This document shows positions 1 through 11,929 of a stretch of 64,000 nt of DNA, one piece after another. Every line of letters begins with the position of its first letter. Within the stretch, counting starts at the first letter, position 1. Below the pieces are notes generated by a model, which saw nothing but the letters and a program-made list of their open reading frames with translations, made no database searches and was not told where the DNA came from. The translations under genes were made by a program, and so were the position numbers. Origin of the DNA: Monodelphis domestica (taxonomy: Eukaryota > Chordata > Mammalia > Didelphimorphia > Didelphidae); contig NC_077229.1 of NCBI RefSeq assembly GCF_027887165.1, forward strand, positions 112,344,020 through 112,408,019, written 5' to 3'.

Positions 1-126
1 AAGATGACTTTTAAAAAGTATACCAAAAGCTTTATACGAACCAATTCTATTGGGCAATAGCCAAGAAAATCAATGTGATTACAGGCTGCCTTAAGAGAGA
101 TGATCTTATTTTCTTGTTTTTTTTTA

Positions 127-157
<31 letters not shown>

Positions 158-507
158 AGTCCTGGGTACCATATTTTAGGAAGGCTATTTTCTCACCCAT
201 TTAAAAAAGTCAATAGTTTATCCTAGATTAGTCCCTTATGATTGCTCATTCTTATTTGCCTTTTTGTTTTTATTATAACTCCTGTGGTTGTATTTTTCAG
301 TTTCTGTGAAAAATCTGATCTTTTCATCAGGAATGCTTGGAAGTCTTCTAATTTCATTAAAGGTCTATTTTCCCTTCTAGAATTGTACTCATTTTTTTGT
401 GGTAAATTATTCTTGACTCTAAATTTATATTGTTAGGCTTTGGGGATATTGTATTTCAGGTTCTCTTCTCCTTTATAGTGTTATCTACTAAATTTTGTTA
501 TATAATA
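1..507. other. PTK2 intron, no recognised feature except a microsatellite
   Basis: AT-rich intron sequence. Only a (TA)n(CA)n run at about 128-157 stands out. No exon. Confidence 0.6.
128..157. repeat. (TA)n(CA)n microsatellite
   Basis: Alternating TA then CA dinucleotides over about 30 bp. Confidence 0.9.
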
Positions 508-745
508 ATTATAGCTAACATTTACATAACACTTAATTTGAGCCAGCCACTGTGCTAAGTACTTTACAATTATTGTATTATTTGATCTTCATAACAACCC
601 TAGGAGGTAGGTGCAATTATTATCCCCATTTTACAGATGGCAAAACTGAGACAGAAAGATTAAGTGATTTAGGTCACATAGCTAATAAATGTGTTTTAGA
701 ACTTCCTAACTCTTAGACCTAGTATTCTATCACCACCAACTACCT
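508..745 (-). repeat. MIR SINE
   Basis: Reverse complement of the MIR core: CACTGTGCTAAGTACTTTAC, ATCCCCATTTTACAGATG, then the GTCACATAGCTA block, in the right order and spacing. Confidence 0.85.
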
Positions 746-774
746 CCACTATGGCTTCTTGCTTCTTAAATTCT

Positions 775-1650
775 TTTTAGCTACCTAAAAAGTTCTGAAT
801 TTTAGCTATAATGTTTTGGGGAGTTTTCATTTGGGAATTTCTTTCAGTAGTAGATTCTTTCTATTTTTTAATCTTTTCTTCTAGTTCTTAGAGGTCTGAA
901 TCGTTTTAGAATTTCTTGAAATAATGATATATAGGCTTTTTATTGTCATGACTTTCAGGCAATCCAGTGATTCTTAAATTACCTCTCCTTGATCTGTTTT
1001 CTAGGCTAGTTGTTTTATATATAAAATAGTTTCTTCTATTTTATCAGCTTTTTGACCCAAGTGATATTTATTTCATTCTAATTTTCAAGGATTCCAATTA
1101 TTTGGTAAGGTTTTATACCATGTTGCCAAACTGTTAATTCTCTTTCCAATTATTTCTTCCACAGCTTTTCTTTTTCATTTTTTTCTCCTTGTACTCTAAA
1201 GCACTTATTTTTTTTTTCAATTGTTTCCACTAGTGGTCTCTTTTTATTTGTAAAATAATTTTTAACACTTTAAAAACATTTTTAAACACTCGACTCATCT
1301 CTTCTAGGAATTCTAATTGAACGTATGTCCATGCTATGTTTTTCTTTAACGTTTTGCTTGTAGATATTTTGGAATCATTTTCTTGTTCTTTTTTGTTTGT
1401 TTCTTGAGCATCCTTGTTATCCTCATATTTGTTTGATCATTCTTCCAGTTCTGCTTCCTGACAGACTGTTTCAGGGCCAGATTCTGTGCATTTCTGGAGA
1501 AGAGAAGTGGTCCTGTTCTGTGTCCTTTTGGTTCTTGTTGATGTTTTCTTGGGATATTGAGTGTTATATTAGTCTAGGATCTTAGAGACAGCTCAGGCTA
1601 GAGACCTACAAGCTTTTAGTGTTGCCAGAGCAGTTTGATCCAAAAGAGCT
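775..1650 (-). mobile_element. Marsupial L1 fragment (ORF1/5' region), decayed
   Basis: Antisense of the poly-purine coiled-coil part of marsupial L1 ORF1 (CTTTCAGGCAATCCAGTGATTCTTAAATTACC-type blocks). Many stops; no intact frame. Confidence 0.5.
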
Positions 1651-1714
1651 TTAGTGCTAAACTTTAGGTCTTATGTAGAAAATAATAGTTGGGGGGGAAA
1701 GCATTTTTTACTTC

Positions 1715-2165
1715 CTGCTATGTGAGAGGTACTGTACTAAGCACTTTTTTTTTTTTGGTAACCCTTACCTTCCATCTTAGAATCAATACTGTGTATTGGT
1801 TCAAAGGCAGAAGAGTGGTACGGGTGAGAAATTGGGGTTAAGTGACTTGCCCAGGGTCCCATAGCTAGGAAGTATCTGAGTCTAGCTTTGAACCCAAGAC
1901 CTCCTGTCTCCAGGTCTGGCTCTTGTAACTACTGAGCCTTTTTGCTGCCCCTTGTACTAAGCACTTTTTACAAATATTATCTTATCCTCAGAAATCTAAG
2001 AGGTAAGTGTTATTATTAGTCCAATTTTATATTTGAAGAAACTAAGATAACCAGAAATAAGTAACTTTCCTAGAGTCACACATTAGTGTCTGAGATTGGA
2101 CTTGACTTCATGTCTTCCTGACTCCAAGCATAATGCTCTATCCAAGATGCCACTGGCCAACTGGA
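1715..2165 (-). repeat. MIR SINE split by a younger SINE
   Basis: Left part is GAGGTACTGTACTAAGCACTT; the rest resumes at 1953 with the same duplicated target and continues through TATTATCTTATCCTCA and the AGTCACACATTAG block. Confidence 0.75.
1749..1952 (-). mobile_element. WSINE1/WALLSI-type SINE
   Basis: Reads AACCCTTACCTTCCATCTTAG ... CACATAGCT ... GCTGCCCC on the + strand, so the element is on the minus strand. A 16-bp target duplication TGTACTAAGCACTTTT flanks it (1733-1748 and 1953-1968). Confidence 0.9.
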
Positions 2166-2860
2166 AATCTAGCTGATGTAGGTTTGAGCCTAAACAACAT
2201 AACTAGGACCTTTCCCCTGTTTCAAATGCCAGTAGACTTGAATCAGCCACTGTTAGCCAGATAGAAAGTTGTGCAGACACCCCTTTTGTCTGGTCTTTCT
2301 TATTCTGCCAAAGGCTTCAGTCTGGTCTGAGGACTGTTTCTGAGACCTTCTTTCTCTCCTAGGAGCAAAGCCACACAGCTGTTACTTGCTTCTGTACTTA
2401 GGTCTAGCTCAGTGCACAGCCTATGGCTGGCCCCCTCCCTGTCCTGGACCAGCATCCCCAGGTGCAATTACTTTGCACCTTCTTCCCTGGATCTGTGACC
2501 TAGCAGTAGGGAGTGAGCATCAGGTACCAGCCATTACCTATTCCTCCTTCCTGTACAGGGCCGAGTCCCGTCTTGCCCACTCACTTCTTGCCCTGGTGTG
2601 CAACCACAGGTATTCCCCAGGACAGTTCCTACATGGAGTGCCACACTAAGCCCCTCTTGGCCATACCCATTCCCCAGTGTCTATAGACCTCTCTGTCTCC
2701 CTTTGCCAACCTGGACTGGAAAAATGACCAACTGTATTTTTCCTTGAATTTCCCAATCATGAATTGGTCTGATGGATTTCCTAGATGCACTTGTGGAATA
2801 ATTGTGGGGAAGCACAGCCATGCTACTTTCTAATTACTAGCTTAGCTTATCTACTACTGC
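2166..2860. other. PTK2 intron, GC-richer stretch possibly from L1 5' region
   Basis: At 2270-2790 pyrimidine-rich sequence resembles the antisense of the GC-rich 5' part of marsupial L1. The match is from memory and weak. An open frame at 2386-2649 has no recognisable domain. Confidence 0.3.
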
Positions 2861-2864
2861 TGCC

Positions 2865-3010
2865 CAGCTGGCATTTAAGTAGCACCTACTGTGCACAAGG
2901 TATTGTGCTGGGATACAAAGACAAAACAGAAAAGTCTTCACCTTCAAGGAAGCTGCATTTCACTAGAAGGATAAAACATATAAAAGGTAGAACAGAACTA
3001 AGAGAAAGAG
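2865..3010 (+). repeat. Ancient LINE-like repeat, 5'-type fragment
   Basis: AGCACCTACTGTGCACAAGG, GGGATACAAAGACAAAAC and CCTTCAAGGAAGCTGCATT are the start of a recurrent non-coding-looking LINE-type family seen many times in this window. Confidence 0.5.
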
Positions 3011-3189
3011 CTAACATTGTTAAGAAAAACAACTTTGAAAGACTTAAGAACGCTAGTTAAGTGCAGTGAGTGACCTTGACTTCAGAAGACTCATGGTGAA
3101 ACATACTCTCCATTTCCTGACAGAAAGGTGATAGGCCCAAGGTGCAGATTATGAAATATGGGGACATGAGGGGATGCCAAAGGAGTAAT

Positions 3190-4414
3190 TTGTTTTGTTC
3201 CACTATATTTGAGTCAGTCAATATTCATTAAGTACCTGTGAAAAAGGCAAAAGATAGCTCCCAAGGAGCTCACAATCTAATGAGGAAGGCATCAAGCAAG
3301 CAAATAGGTACAAACAAGCTATAAACTGGTAAATAGGAAATATCAACAGAAAAAAGACACTAGAAGATTTGGGAAAGTCTCTTTGTAAAAAAATGGGATT
3401 ATAGCTGGAACTTGAAGAAAGGAGAAAATAGTCGGTTTCTGCTCATTGGAAAAATTAAATTAAACTTAAGGAAAAAATACATTTTAAAAGTATGCATAAT
3501 TTGAGGAGAAAGAGGAAAGGCTTCCTTTAGGATCAAAGAAAATAAGCATTTACTACGTGCCAACTCTGTGCCAAGTATTGTGCTAATTACTTTACAAATA
3601 TCTCATCTGACCCCTACCATTTTGCAGTAAAGGAAATTGAAACACAGAATACTTAAAAGGCTTGCCCAACGTCAAACAATAAGTGTCTGATGATGGATTT
3701 GACTTCATCTTTATGACTTCAGGCCCAGTAAATATACTACGCCACCTAGCAGTCTCTAGGAGGCAGTACATGAACTGAGTCTTAAAATGAAGGGAGGAAT
3801 TCTAAGAGTTATAGGAGGAAATTTATTCTAGTCATGGAAGACAGCCTAAGCCAAAAGCACAAGATGACAAAAAGGAATAATATTTAAAAAACTAGGAAAT
3901 GTAAACCAGAATCAAACAATAAAAAAACAAAGTAAAACAATAGGAAGCCAACGAAAGTCTTCAGTTAGGGACACAACATGGCAAGTCCTATGATTTAGGA
4001 AGATTATTTTGTCAACTCTAAGCTGTCAGTTATAAATATGGAGGAAGAACTAAAGAAGGAAAACTAGAACCCTGGCATCCAAATTAGAGGTATTTGATCT
4101 CATACAGTCATAAGGTGATAAGAGCCTGAAATTGAAAAGTGGCCATGTGATTGGAAAGAGGTAAATGAAAGCAAGAAGTGTGGAGATGGAATCATCAAGA
4201 TTTGGCAACTGTTTGGGCATGGGAGTGAGGGAAAGTAAGCAGTCAAGATTGACTGACATTGTGAACCTTGGTGACTGGAGGTGGTTGTAACTTCTGTGAA
4301 GAGAGAGAAATTAGGAGAGGATTTGTGCTTGTTTGTTTGGGAGGAAGGGATTGATAGCCTTCTCTTTGTTACGCTGAATATGGGACATTTAGTTGGAAAT
4401 GTTCTGTGGGCTGT
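3190..4414 (+). repeat. Ancient LINE-like repeat, long copy, interrupted by MIR
   Basis: Starts GTCAGTCAATATTCATTAAG, runs through CCAAGGAGCTCACAATCTAATG and GGGATTATAGCTGGAACTTG, and later GATTTGGCAACTG. The same consensus recurs at 4415, 11930, 15755, 38090, 40435 and 44400. I do not know its Repbase name; it may be a CR1/L2-clade element. Confidence 0.55.
3541..3755 (-). repeat. MIR SINE
   Basis: AGCATTTACTACGTGCC, ATTGTGCTAATTACTTTAC, then a decayed ATTTTGCAGTAAAGGAAATTG and final CACCTAGCAG. Confidence 0.7.
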
Positions 4415-5635
4415 TACCAAGCAATAGGCCTGAGAATACAAAGACAAAAAAATGAAACAATCTCTGCACATTCTTTCAGGGAAGATAAGTATGTATACTC
4501 TGTGTATGTCTGTCTATGTGTGTGTGTATATATAGGTAGATATATAGATGGATAGATAGATATAAACATACCAGATACAAAATATATGCCAGGTAGTTAG
4601 AAAGGATATTTAGATACTTAAAATAGGGTGGATCCAGAAGGACTATATATATATATATATATAAAGTTGAGCCAAATATTGAAGCAAGAAAATAATCTGA
4701 GGCAGACATGAGGAAGGAAGAAATTCCAAGCATGAAGGACAATCAGTGCAAAAACTCAGAGAAGAAATAGGGATTGAGAACCAGAGAAAAGGGTAGTTTG
4801 ACCAAAACATAGAATGTGAGAAAGGAAGCAATGTATAATGAAGCAAGAGAGAGTTTGGGGCCGAACTATGCAGGGATTTTTAAAGCTAAATGGAGTTGTC
4901 CTAGAGATGCTAAGGAGACACTGGAGTTTATTGAGTAAGGGAATGATTTGGTCATATCTGTATTTCAGGAAACTGACATATATGTGGAAGATAGATAGAA
5001 TTAGGGAGATATTTGAAGAAATTACACCAGTTAGGTAACCATTGTAATCTGGACAAGGGGTGATAAGGGCCTGGCCTAAGATGGTAACTGTATGAGTAGA
5101 GAGATGTGGTTAGATGGAAGAGATGTTATAAAGGAAGAAACGTCAAGATTTGGCAACTGATTGGATTCATGATGTGAGAGTGAAGGATAACACTGAAGTC
5201 AACCTAGGAGACTAGAAGAATGGATATGCCTTCAACAAAAATAGTGAAATTTAGTAGAGAGGTGGGTTTGAGGGAAAAGAAAATAAGTTCTCTCTTGGAA
5301 ACATTGAGTTGTATAAAATGTTGTTGAGATATCTAGTTTGAAATGCCTAGTAAGCAGCTGCTTATACAGAACTGAAATTCAGGAAAGAAGACTGAGTCTG
5401 GATGTAAAGATATGTGAGTCATCTATATAGAGATGATAATTAAACCTTTTGGGGCTAGCAGGGTCATAGAGAGAATTATAGGAGGAGAAGAGAAAAAAAA
5501 AGTTAAGAGAGAAGAGAATATCCTCCTGACAGAGCCTTAAGGAACACCCAGTTAGGATGTATGATAATAGCTGATGCAAGATCATCTGGTGATCAAGAGA
5601 GAGATTAGTGATGGATTCAGAAATCTGGTAGTTAT
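4415..5635 (+). repeat. Ancient LINE-like repeat, second long copy
   Basis: Contains CTGGAGTTTATTGAGTAAGG, GGTGATAAGGGCCTGG, GTCAAGATTTGGCAACTGAT and CCTTAAGGAACACCCAG in consensus order. Microsatellites at 4511-4562 (TGTG/TATA/GATA) and 4645-4662 (TA)n lie inside. Confidence 0.55.
4511..4562. repeat. TG/TA/GATA microsatellite
   Basis: TGTGTGTGTGTATATATAGG followed by ATAGATGGATAGATAGAT. Confidence 0.85.
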
Positions 5636-5639
5636 CTAC

Positions 5640-6050
5640 ATTGAGATATTAATATTCATTCTAATGTTGTATCGTTTGCTAATTTCATAATTATGCCAGC
5701 TACTTTTATCCATTCAGGACTAAAGTGATTTTCCTAGAACACATGTCTGATCATATTACCCCTTTACCCAAACTCCACTGGCTTCCTCTTTCCCTCAAGA
5801 AGCACAATACCTGACATATACTGCATGCTTAATAAATGTTTATTGATTGATTGAGGTTAAATAGAATGGAAACATCACAGATACTAGAGGTACTCCACTG
5901 AAGACCTTCCAAATTGACATTGAAATATTAATATTTTTGAGGTCATGCCATTCAACTGACTTTAAATCCACCTAATTTTACCATTTGTATCCCAAATTTC
6001 TCTATCATTTCCACAAAAATGGCCCAAGTGACTATCAAATGATCATTAAA
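5640..6050 (-). repeat. CR1/L3 LINE fragment split by an L2-type 3' end
   Basis: Antisense of the CR1/L3 reverse-transcriptase end (GAGGTACTCCACTGAAGACC). At about 5715-5855 an L2/THER-type 3' end (CTTAATAAATGTTTATTGATTG) interrupts it. Confidence 0.5.
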
Positions 6051-6130
6051 AACTAGGTAAAGTAAACCAACATTAATTAAATCTGGTAAGCCTGTCATAG
6101 AAGAATATGATTAGATAAGATTAGTATCAG

Positions 6131-6737
6131 TGTTAGCATGGCATGTTTTTGCTAATGCCACACTAAATTTGGGATGTGAACTTGGAAATTACTCCACCCT
6201 ACTCAGACAGTGCTTTAGGGGAAGATAAAGTTGTAAACTCCTGATTGAACAATGAAAGTCCCCAGCTCATACATTATAGTAAAGCTAGAACCTTAAGCTA
6301 AATCTATTTTTATATCTAATACAAAAAAGTGTTAAGTACCTGTAAAGGTTAAATTAGTACCTAAAAAGGTCAAGTAACTTACAAAAGGAAAGTTTAACAA
6401 AGAGGTATGAAGTACTCAGAAGATTTACTCCAACCAGAGAAGGTGAAAACTAAGAATGGGCAGTCCTGGAAAAAAGCGTCTACTGTGATTAGTAGACATG
6501 AAAATTTAGGGGAGGAGACATAACAGAAAAATCTCTTTAAAAGAAGGTGAAGGAACAGTTCAGGGACAATTGAATTCAGTTACAATTGAATTCAGTTTGG
6601 AGAGTAATTTCAGTTCGGAGTGGAAGAACCCAGCTTGGAGACAGTCTTGTGGTGAGTGATAAAGATTGACTCGCTCTCCCTTAGGCTCAGCCTACTACTT
6701 TTCTACTACTTGGCTCAGCCTGAGCCAGGGCAGTATT

Positions 6738-6835
<98 letters not shown>

Positions 6836-6947
6836 TTAATTAAAATTTTCATAAATCCCAGCTGACTTGGGTATTTTCATATTTGGGAATTTCCCATGGC
6901 GACCACTTACTTAGGTTTTAAGTCAAAACACTAAAATTATCCTTACA
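6131..6947 (+). mobile_element. LTR of a CT-microsatellite-bearing ERV family, copy A
   Basis: Bounded by TGTTAGC and CCTTACA. It matches, in inverted orientation, the sequence at 59849-60596 along almost its full length, including AAATTACTCCACCCT, GGGGAAGATAAAGTTGTAAA, GTGGTGAGTGATAAAGA and CAGCTGACTTGGGTATTTTC. A (TC)n tract sits at the same place in both. The bases after it (GTTTTGGCATTTACAGGGAC) resemble a primer-binding-site leader. No target duplication was found. Confidence 0.7.
6741..6830. repeat. (TC)45 microsatellite inside the LTR
   Basis: Ninety bases of perfect TC dinucleotide. Confidence 0.98.
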
Positions 6948-7564
6948 GTTTTGGCATTTACAGGGACCACCACTCATTTTCAAGAAAGTTGCTCATCATA
7001 ATTTTATAATATGCTCTAAAGTTTTTCCCATGAATTGAAATCCATTTCACTGGTGTAAAGTTTTAAATTTAATCTTAATAATAAAAATATTATATCTTAG
7101 GAGATTTATTAATGATCATTAGAAATCAAGAAATAAAGAGGATACAAAATAAAGGCCACATGCCCATGACTGATTAGCCATTTTCAAAATACCTATTCAC
7201 CACCATCACCACGCTGGCTAAAAGCCAAAGAGGAGGAGCAGGACTGCCCACTGAATATTTATTCCCTGTCTACAGGAAGTATGTAATGACAGGAAATCAA
7301 TGGCCTCCCTGGAAATGTAGTTCTTTTTTAGGGTAACATTTTCAATTAGGGTAACAATTTCAATGGATTATAGTTTATAAACTCTGTTCTTTTCACTTCT
7401 TGAAAATCTAGATCACATTTGCCTTTCACCATTGTGAATAACACCTTTTCCACTCTCAGTAAATGTTTAAAGAACACTAGAAGTGGCTCAAGTTGAAATC
7501 ATATCTGCCATTTCTCTCAAGAAAGTAAAATACAGTTTGCATGGGCCAGGCGATATGAATATAT
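6948..7564. other. PTK2 intron, nothing recognised
   Basis: No exon or repeat I can name. Confidence 0.5.
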
Positions 7565-7775
7565 CAGTAATAATAGCTTGCATTTATATAGTGCTATAAG
7601 GTTCTCATAACCTCATTAGGTTAGTGTTATTATAAGCTTCATTTTACAAATGAAGAAAAAAGCTGAGAAAGTTAAGTCACTTGCCCAGACTTAAACAACT
7701 AATAAGAATCTGAGGCAGGATTCAAACTTGGGTCTACCTTACTTCAAGCCCATTGTTCTAATCCACTAGATCAAT
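7565..7775 (-). repeat. MIR SINE
   Basis: GCATTTATATAGTGCTATAAG, TTCATTTTACAAATGAAG, TTAAGTCACTTGCCCAG in MIR antisense order. Confidence 0.8.
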
Positions 7776-8564
7776 TATCAGCCTTCTGGATCAGGGCATC
7801 AGCCCTTTCTTACTGTCTATATTTCTCTTGACTATCACCTCCCTATTAGCCATTTTTGTTCTGACCATTCCAATACAAAGGTTACTCTCTGCAGGAAAAA
7901 AAAACAAATGTAAAGTTGAATTTGACTAGTTCTGCCTTGTCTCAATTATGCATTATCATCATTCCATTAAACATGTTTCTTCAATATAACTTTTTTAGTT
8001 TTTAGCTTTCCTCACCAGCCTCAGTTGATTCTGAGCTTTAGCACTCCTCATACAATTTCGTAGAATCATGCAACACTTGTATATCCATCTTCTTTTACAA
8101 ATCCTGGTTTCTGTCTTCTGTACATACCATTTTTTTTCTTATCTTAATTGATTAGCGAGTTCTCAGTGTATCCGCGTCATTCTTTTCAGATCATTTCTGG
8201 TTTTGCTCCTTATCAGAATTTATTCTTTATCTTTAGAACCTCATTGTTGAGAGCTTCCATCCCTCTTAGGATAAATTTTCCTTTGGAATTTTAGTCCATA
8301 AGATCATACCTATCCTTCCTCAGAACCCTTTGAAATCTCATCTTCCTTGTTTGGCAGAATCAGATCCTGAATATGATTTCCCCTTCTTGGTCTTCCACCT
8401 TTTGAAGGATAAAATTATCATTCTAGTCACCAAGTTCACAGTTTGTCATCCTTGAGTCTCCATTTTCCTTTATACACCTACCATGTCCATTCAGTTGTTT
8501 GAGTGATTCACTTTTTTAGTGATCGAAATTTAAGTCAAATTAGTATGTCAATTATTTAGTACAT
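7776..8564. other. PTK2 intron, nothing recognised
   Basis: Pyrimidine-rich sequence that may include decayed L2, but no diagnostic block was seen. Confidence 0.4.
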
Positions 8565-8765
8565 TACAGTTATAGGTTACTTTAAACTATTATATTTCAT
8601 TTGTATCAGATTATTTCACTTCATGTACACAGCTGCCCTCTGAGGTAAGCATTAGAAGGATTGGCATTCCAGTTTTATTGTTGAACAAATTAAAACCCAA
8701 AGAAGGTAGCAAATGAAAGAGCCAGATCAAAGCTAGGTCTTCTGACTCCTGCTTATCAATTTAAT
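8565..8765 (-). repeat. MIR SINE, decayed
   Basis: AGTTATAGGTTACTTTAAAC ... CTGAGGTAAGCATTAGAAGG ... GAGCCAGATCAAAGCTAGG. Confidence 0.5.
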
Positions 8766-9049
8766 ATTCATAATCATAACCATTAAAGATAATACACTAA
8801 AAAAAGAAACAAAATAAATTTGATCAAGGAAATCAGTATTCAAAATTACACTAACTCTGGTCAAAATGTCAATTTTTTTTTAAACACCAAAATTAGAAGC
8901 CTCTAACACACAAATAAAAAGACGCGTCTTTGATACCTTCCAGAACTAAAATCCTCTCGTGATATTAGGCCACATTAAGAAGTATAGTCTCCAGGAGGAA
9001 GGTAAAACTGCCCTAGTTATATTCCATCCAAAACATTGATTTGGGTTCT

Positions 9050-9335
9050 ATGTGCCACAGTTAGGAAGGACATTGATTAGTTAGTACAAAGGATTGCAAC
9101 TAGAATGGAGGGGAATTCTGAGATGGCACAAAGAGAACTAGTTGAATAACTAGGCTATACCTGGTTAACCTGGAGATCAAAACACTCAGGGAAGACTGGA
9201 TAGCTCTTTTTAAATACTTGAAGGGTGGTCATTTGGAAATTGAATTGAATTTACTTTTCTGCTTAGCCTCAGAGAACAGAACTAAGATTGATTCAAGCAA
9301 TTCAGAAGTGATATAGATTGCCCCAGGATGTCATT
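9050..9335 (+). repeat. CR1/L3 LINE fragment
   Basis: GTGCCACAGTTAGGAAGGACATTGAT, a CTAGAATGGAGG block and CTTGAAGGGTGGTCATTTGG follow the CR1/L3 3' coding consensus. The tail appears to resume at 10080-10185 (CCTTAAGGTCTCTTCCAAC-type 3' end). Confidence 0.65.
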
Positions 9336-10045
9336 GTGTCATCCCCACACTCACTAAATTCCTGTGACTTCCTATCACCTTTAAGATGAACTAGTTCTCA
9401 ACCTTTCTAATGCCATGACCCTGCAATACAGTTCCTCATGTTGCAGTGACCCCAAACCAAAAACTTATTTTGGTGGCCACTTCAAAATTGTAATTTTGCT
9501 ACAATTATGATTCGGAATGTAAATACCTGATGTGCATTATGTATTCTCATTGCTACAAATTGAAAGATTGAGAACCGCTGAACTAGATCATACTCTATTT
9601 TGTGTTCAAAGCCCTTCATAATTTAGTTCCCCTGCCTTTCTAGGCTTCATAAACCCAACTACCATCTAGTGTGTTTTTCCATTCAGTGATGTACTACTAG
9701 CCTGCTGGCTGTTCCACAGACAAGACACTCCATCTCTTGATTCTTGGCATTTTCTCTGATTGTCCCCTAGATTTGCAATGTTCTCTTCATCTCCACCTCT
9801 AGCTTTACAGGCTTCTTTCAAGTCCCAGGCAAAATTCCATCTCTTAAAATCTTTTCTTATGTCCCTTAGTGATGCCTTCCCTCTATTGATACTTTCAGTT
9901 GTTTATCCTGTCTGTGTCTTGTTTTTACATGTTTGTTTTCATGTAGATAGTGAGCTCCTTGAAAGCAGGCCTCTCTTTGTATCTCCAGGGCTTAGTACAG
10001 TGCCTGGCAGATATAAGGCATTAATAAATGCTTACTAACTGGCTA
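9336..10045 (+). repeat. L2 LINE 3' part, interrupted by a hAT element
   Basis: TCACTAAATTCCTGTGACTT, CAAAGCCCTTCATAATTTAG, AGGCTTCTTTCAAGTCCCAG, TGAGCTCCTTGAAAGCAGG, CAGTGCCTGGCAGATATAAGG and TTAATAAATGCTTACTAA follow L2 to its 3' end. The open frame at 9760-10038 is L2 sequence, not a gene. Confidence 0.8.
9395..9578. mobile_element. SPIN-like nonautonomous hAT element
   Basis: Ends TTCTCAACCTTTCTAATGCC and GATTGAGAACCGC, with the block CAGTTCCTCATGTTGCAGTG and AATTTTGCTACAATTATGA between. This matches the SPIN (SPACE INVADERS) hAT consensus as I remember it. TGAACTAG occurs immediately on both sides (9387-9394 and 9579-9586), inside L2. The outermost bases of the left terminal repeat are missing. 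Confidence 0.75.
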
Positions 10046-10185
10046 AGTCAGTTTGCCCCATTATGAGTCTTCCCACAGAGACCATGTGATTGTTGGTCAA
10101 ATATACTATAGTGGAGATCTTTCTTTGGGTAGAGATTGAAATAGATGGTTCTTAAGGTCTCTTCCAACTCTGAACACCTGTGCTT

Positions 10186-10862
10186 TTCTTGTGTGTGCTC
10201 CAAGCCTAGATCCCATTTTCCCAGAAATGGTTTTGTTATAGCTTTTCTTTAATTATATGTTTTTGTGTTTTTAGTCAGCCTTGTGCTTCCTCCTTCCCTA
10301 AAATGTTATGTAAACTAACTTGTTCACTCTGCTAATGTAAAGCTTGTTTATTTGAAGAACCTAGAGCAAGATTAATTCCAGCTTTTTTATGAGCTTTCTG
10401 GATTCTGGGTGTAATTTTCAATGAAATTGGCCCCATTTGCCATTTTACCAAAACAAGTTCACTTAAGCTTACTCCTAGATAGGAACAGCAATGAATGTGC
10501 CATATATCTAATCTTAAACTGAAATTTTTTTCTCTTGTTAAAGAGAAAACACATCCCTTGTGAAAGTGCTTGACTGCCACTAAGTGAAATAAAATGACAG
10601 TTTCCCCATGATGTTGTGTTGGGACAATGATATAGTCAGCATTTTTGTCAGCATGCCTGAGCAGGCAGTGATAAGGGCACTTTGCAATGTTTATATTGCT
10701 GCATTTTGAGTATATTTCTGAAACTGGGCAAGTTTAGCGAATTTGGTTCACAAGTTTATTTTCCTGACTCAAGGAGCATTTAATACACAGGTATTTATTT
10801 CAATTTTGCATAATGGTTTGTAAAACAGAAAGTGAAACTGTTGGGGGTTTCTCTTCCTTTAG
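10186..10862. other. PTK2 intron, nothing recognised
   Basis: Unique-looking sequence leading into the exon at 10863; pyrimidine tract GTTTCTCTTCCTTTAG at its end. Confidence 0.6.
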
Positions 10863-10925
10863 AAACCTGATGTGAGGCTCTCTCGAGGCAGCATTGACAG
10901 AGAAGATGGAAGTCTTCAGGGTCCG
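10863..10925 (+). CDS. PTK2: PTK2 coding exon, 21 codons (Ser843 region)
   Basis: The exon begins after a CTTCCTTTAG acceptor and ends before GTAAGC. It is 63 nt long, read in phase 0. It encodes KPDVRLSRGSIDREDG and five more residues, equivalent to human FAK 834-854. The serine in RLSRGS (second Ser) corresponds to Ser843, a regulatory phosphosite in the linker between the kinase domain and the FAT domain. This linker is flexible and has no fold of its own. The preceding exon is outside the window. Identification rests on near-exact recall of the FAK sequence and correct spacing to Tyr861 in the next exon. Confidence 0.95.
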
Positions 10926-11925
10926 GTAAGCAAATACAAGGAGAGCCTTTGACTTATTTTTTAAATTTCTAGTTTTTATAAACGTGGATCAAAGTTTGCC
11001 ACATAAAGTTTCCAACATTGTCAGGATTTGTAATATGAGGCCACAAACATACATGTTTTGGAATGCAAGTTTCTTCTGTGGACAAAATAATTGAACCTAG
11101 AATTTTCATACAAAACTAAAGAAATGTAGTTGGCAGTATATTAACATGAGAGCCTTTTAACAGAAACAACAAGCTGATTTCTTTGTGCCTTAACAAAATA
11201 TGCACTCTGCATGTAATTCCTAATTTTGTGTAGAAAGTTGTATTGCATTTACTCAAATTTCCGGTTTCTGTGAAATCATAAGAGCTTCTAGCATTTTGAT
11301 TTTATGTAGAAACAGCATCAAAAATAAAATTTATTCACATTGTATTTTTCCTTCTTGGAATTCCTCAAATATAACTAAAATTCTCCTTATGGGAAAAGTT
11401 TTGAGGTAATTTCAAATATGCTTCTCATCTGGTAGAAATACTGATTTTTCTAGTAATGAAAGATTGTTCATTTCCATAAACAGATGCATAGTCAACTGTA
11501 CACATGCATCCTTTCTAATAAGAAAGCAAATTTGCCTTGCTCTGGTCCAGTAATTGCTTTAGAGATCTGTGCTCTACTCAGAGTCCCAAAGAAGATATTG
11601 GAGTCAAAATAAATCAATGTACTTGGACAAACATATTTATATGCATATATATACATATATATATATATATACATTTTTATTGAATTACTTTTAACCATTA
11701 TTACTGAGCAACTTTAATCCAACCTGCAGCTTTTTAAAAACTGCTCTATTGTAATTACAGCACAACAAACAAAAGCAGATTGCCATAAAGTAATGTTATT
11801 TGCCACTGAGCATTTTAATAGGATATTGTGATGTTTCTTATGTATTTGTCCTGTGACTTCACTTTCCCTCAGTATATCTTCTCCCCATCTTAGTCTCTTT
11901 ATATTCCACTGATTTGAGATCAGTC
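10926..11925. other. PTK2 intron, unique sequence with an AT microsatellite
   Basis: No interspersed repeat recognised. A (TA)n tract lies at about 11638-11672. Confidence 0.55.
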
Positions 11926-11929
11926 CGAA

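Noticed and set aside
6741..6830. CT tract as a CRISPR-like or gene-control repeat
   Set aside because: A simple dinucleotide tract inside an LTR; no spacers.
1..10862. A further PTK2 exon upstream of the Ser843 exon
   Set aside because: I looked for coding sequence of the preceding linker segment (the acidic helix before KPDVRL) and found none; all frames there are short or lie in repeats.
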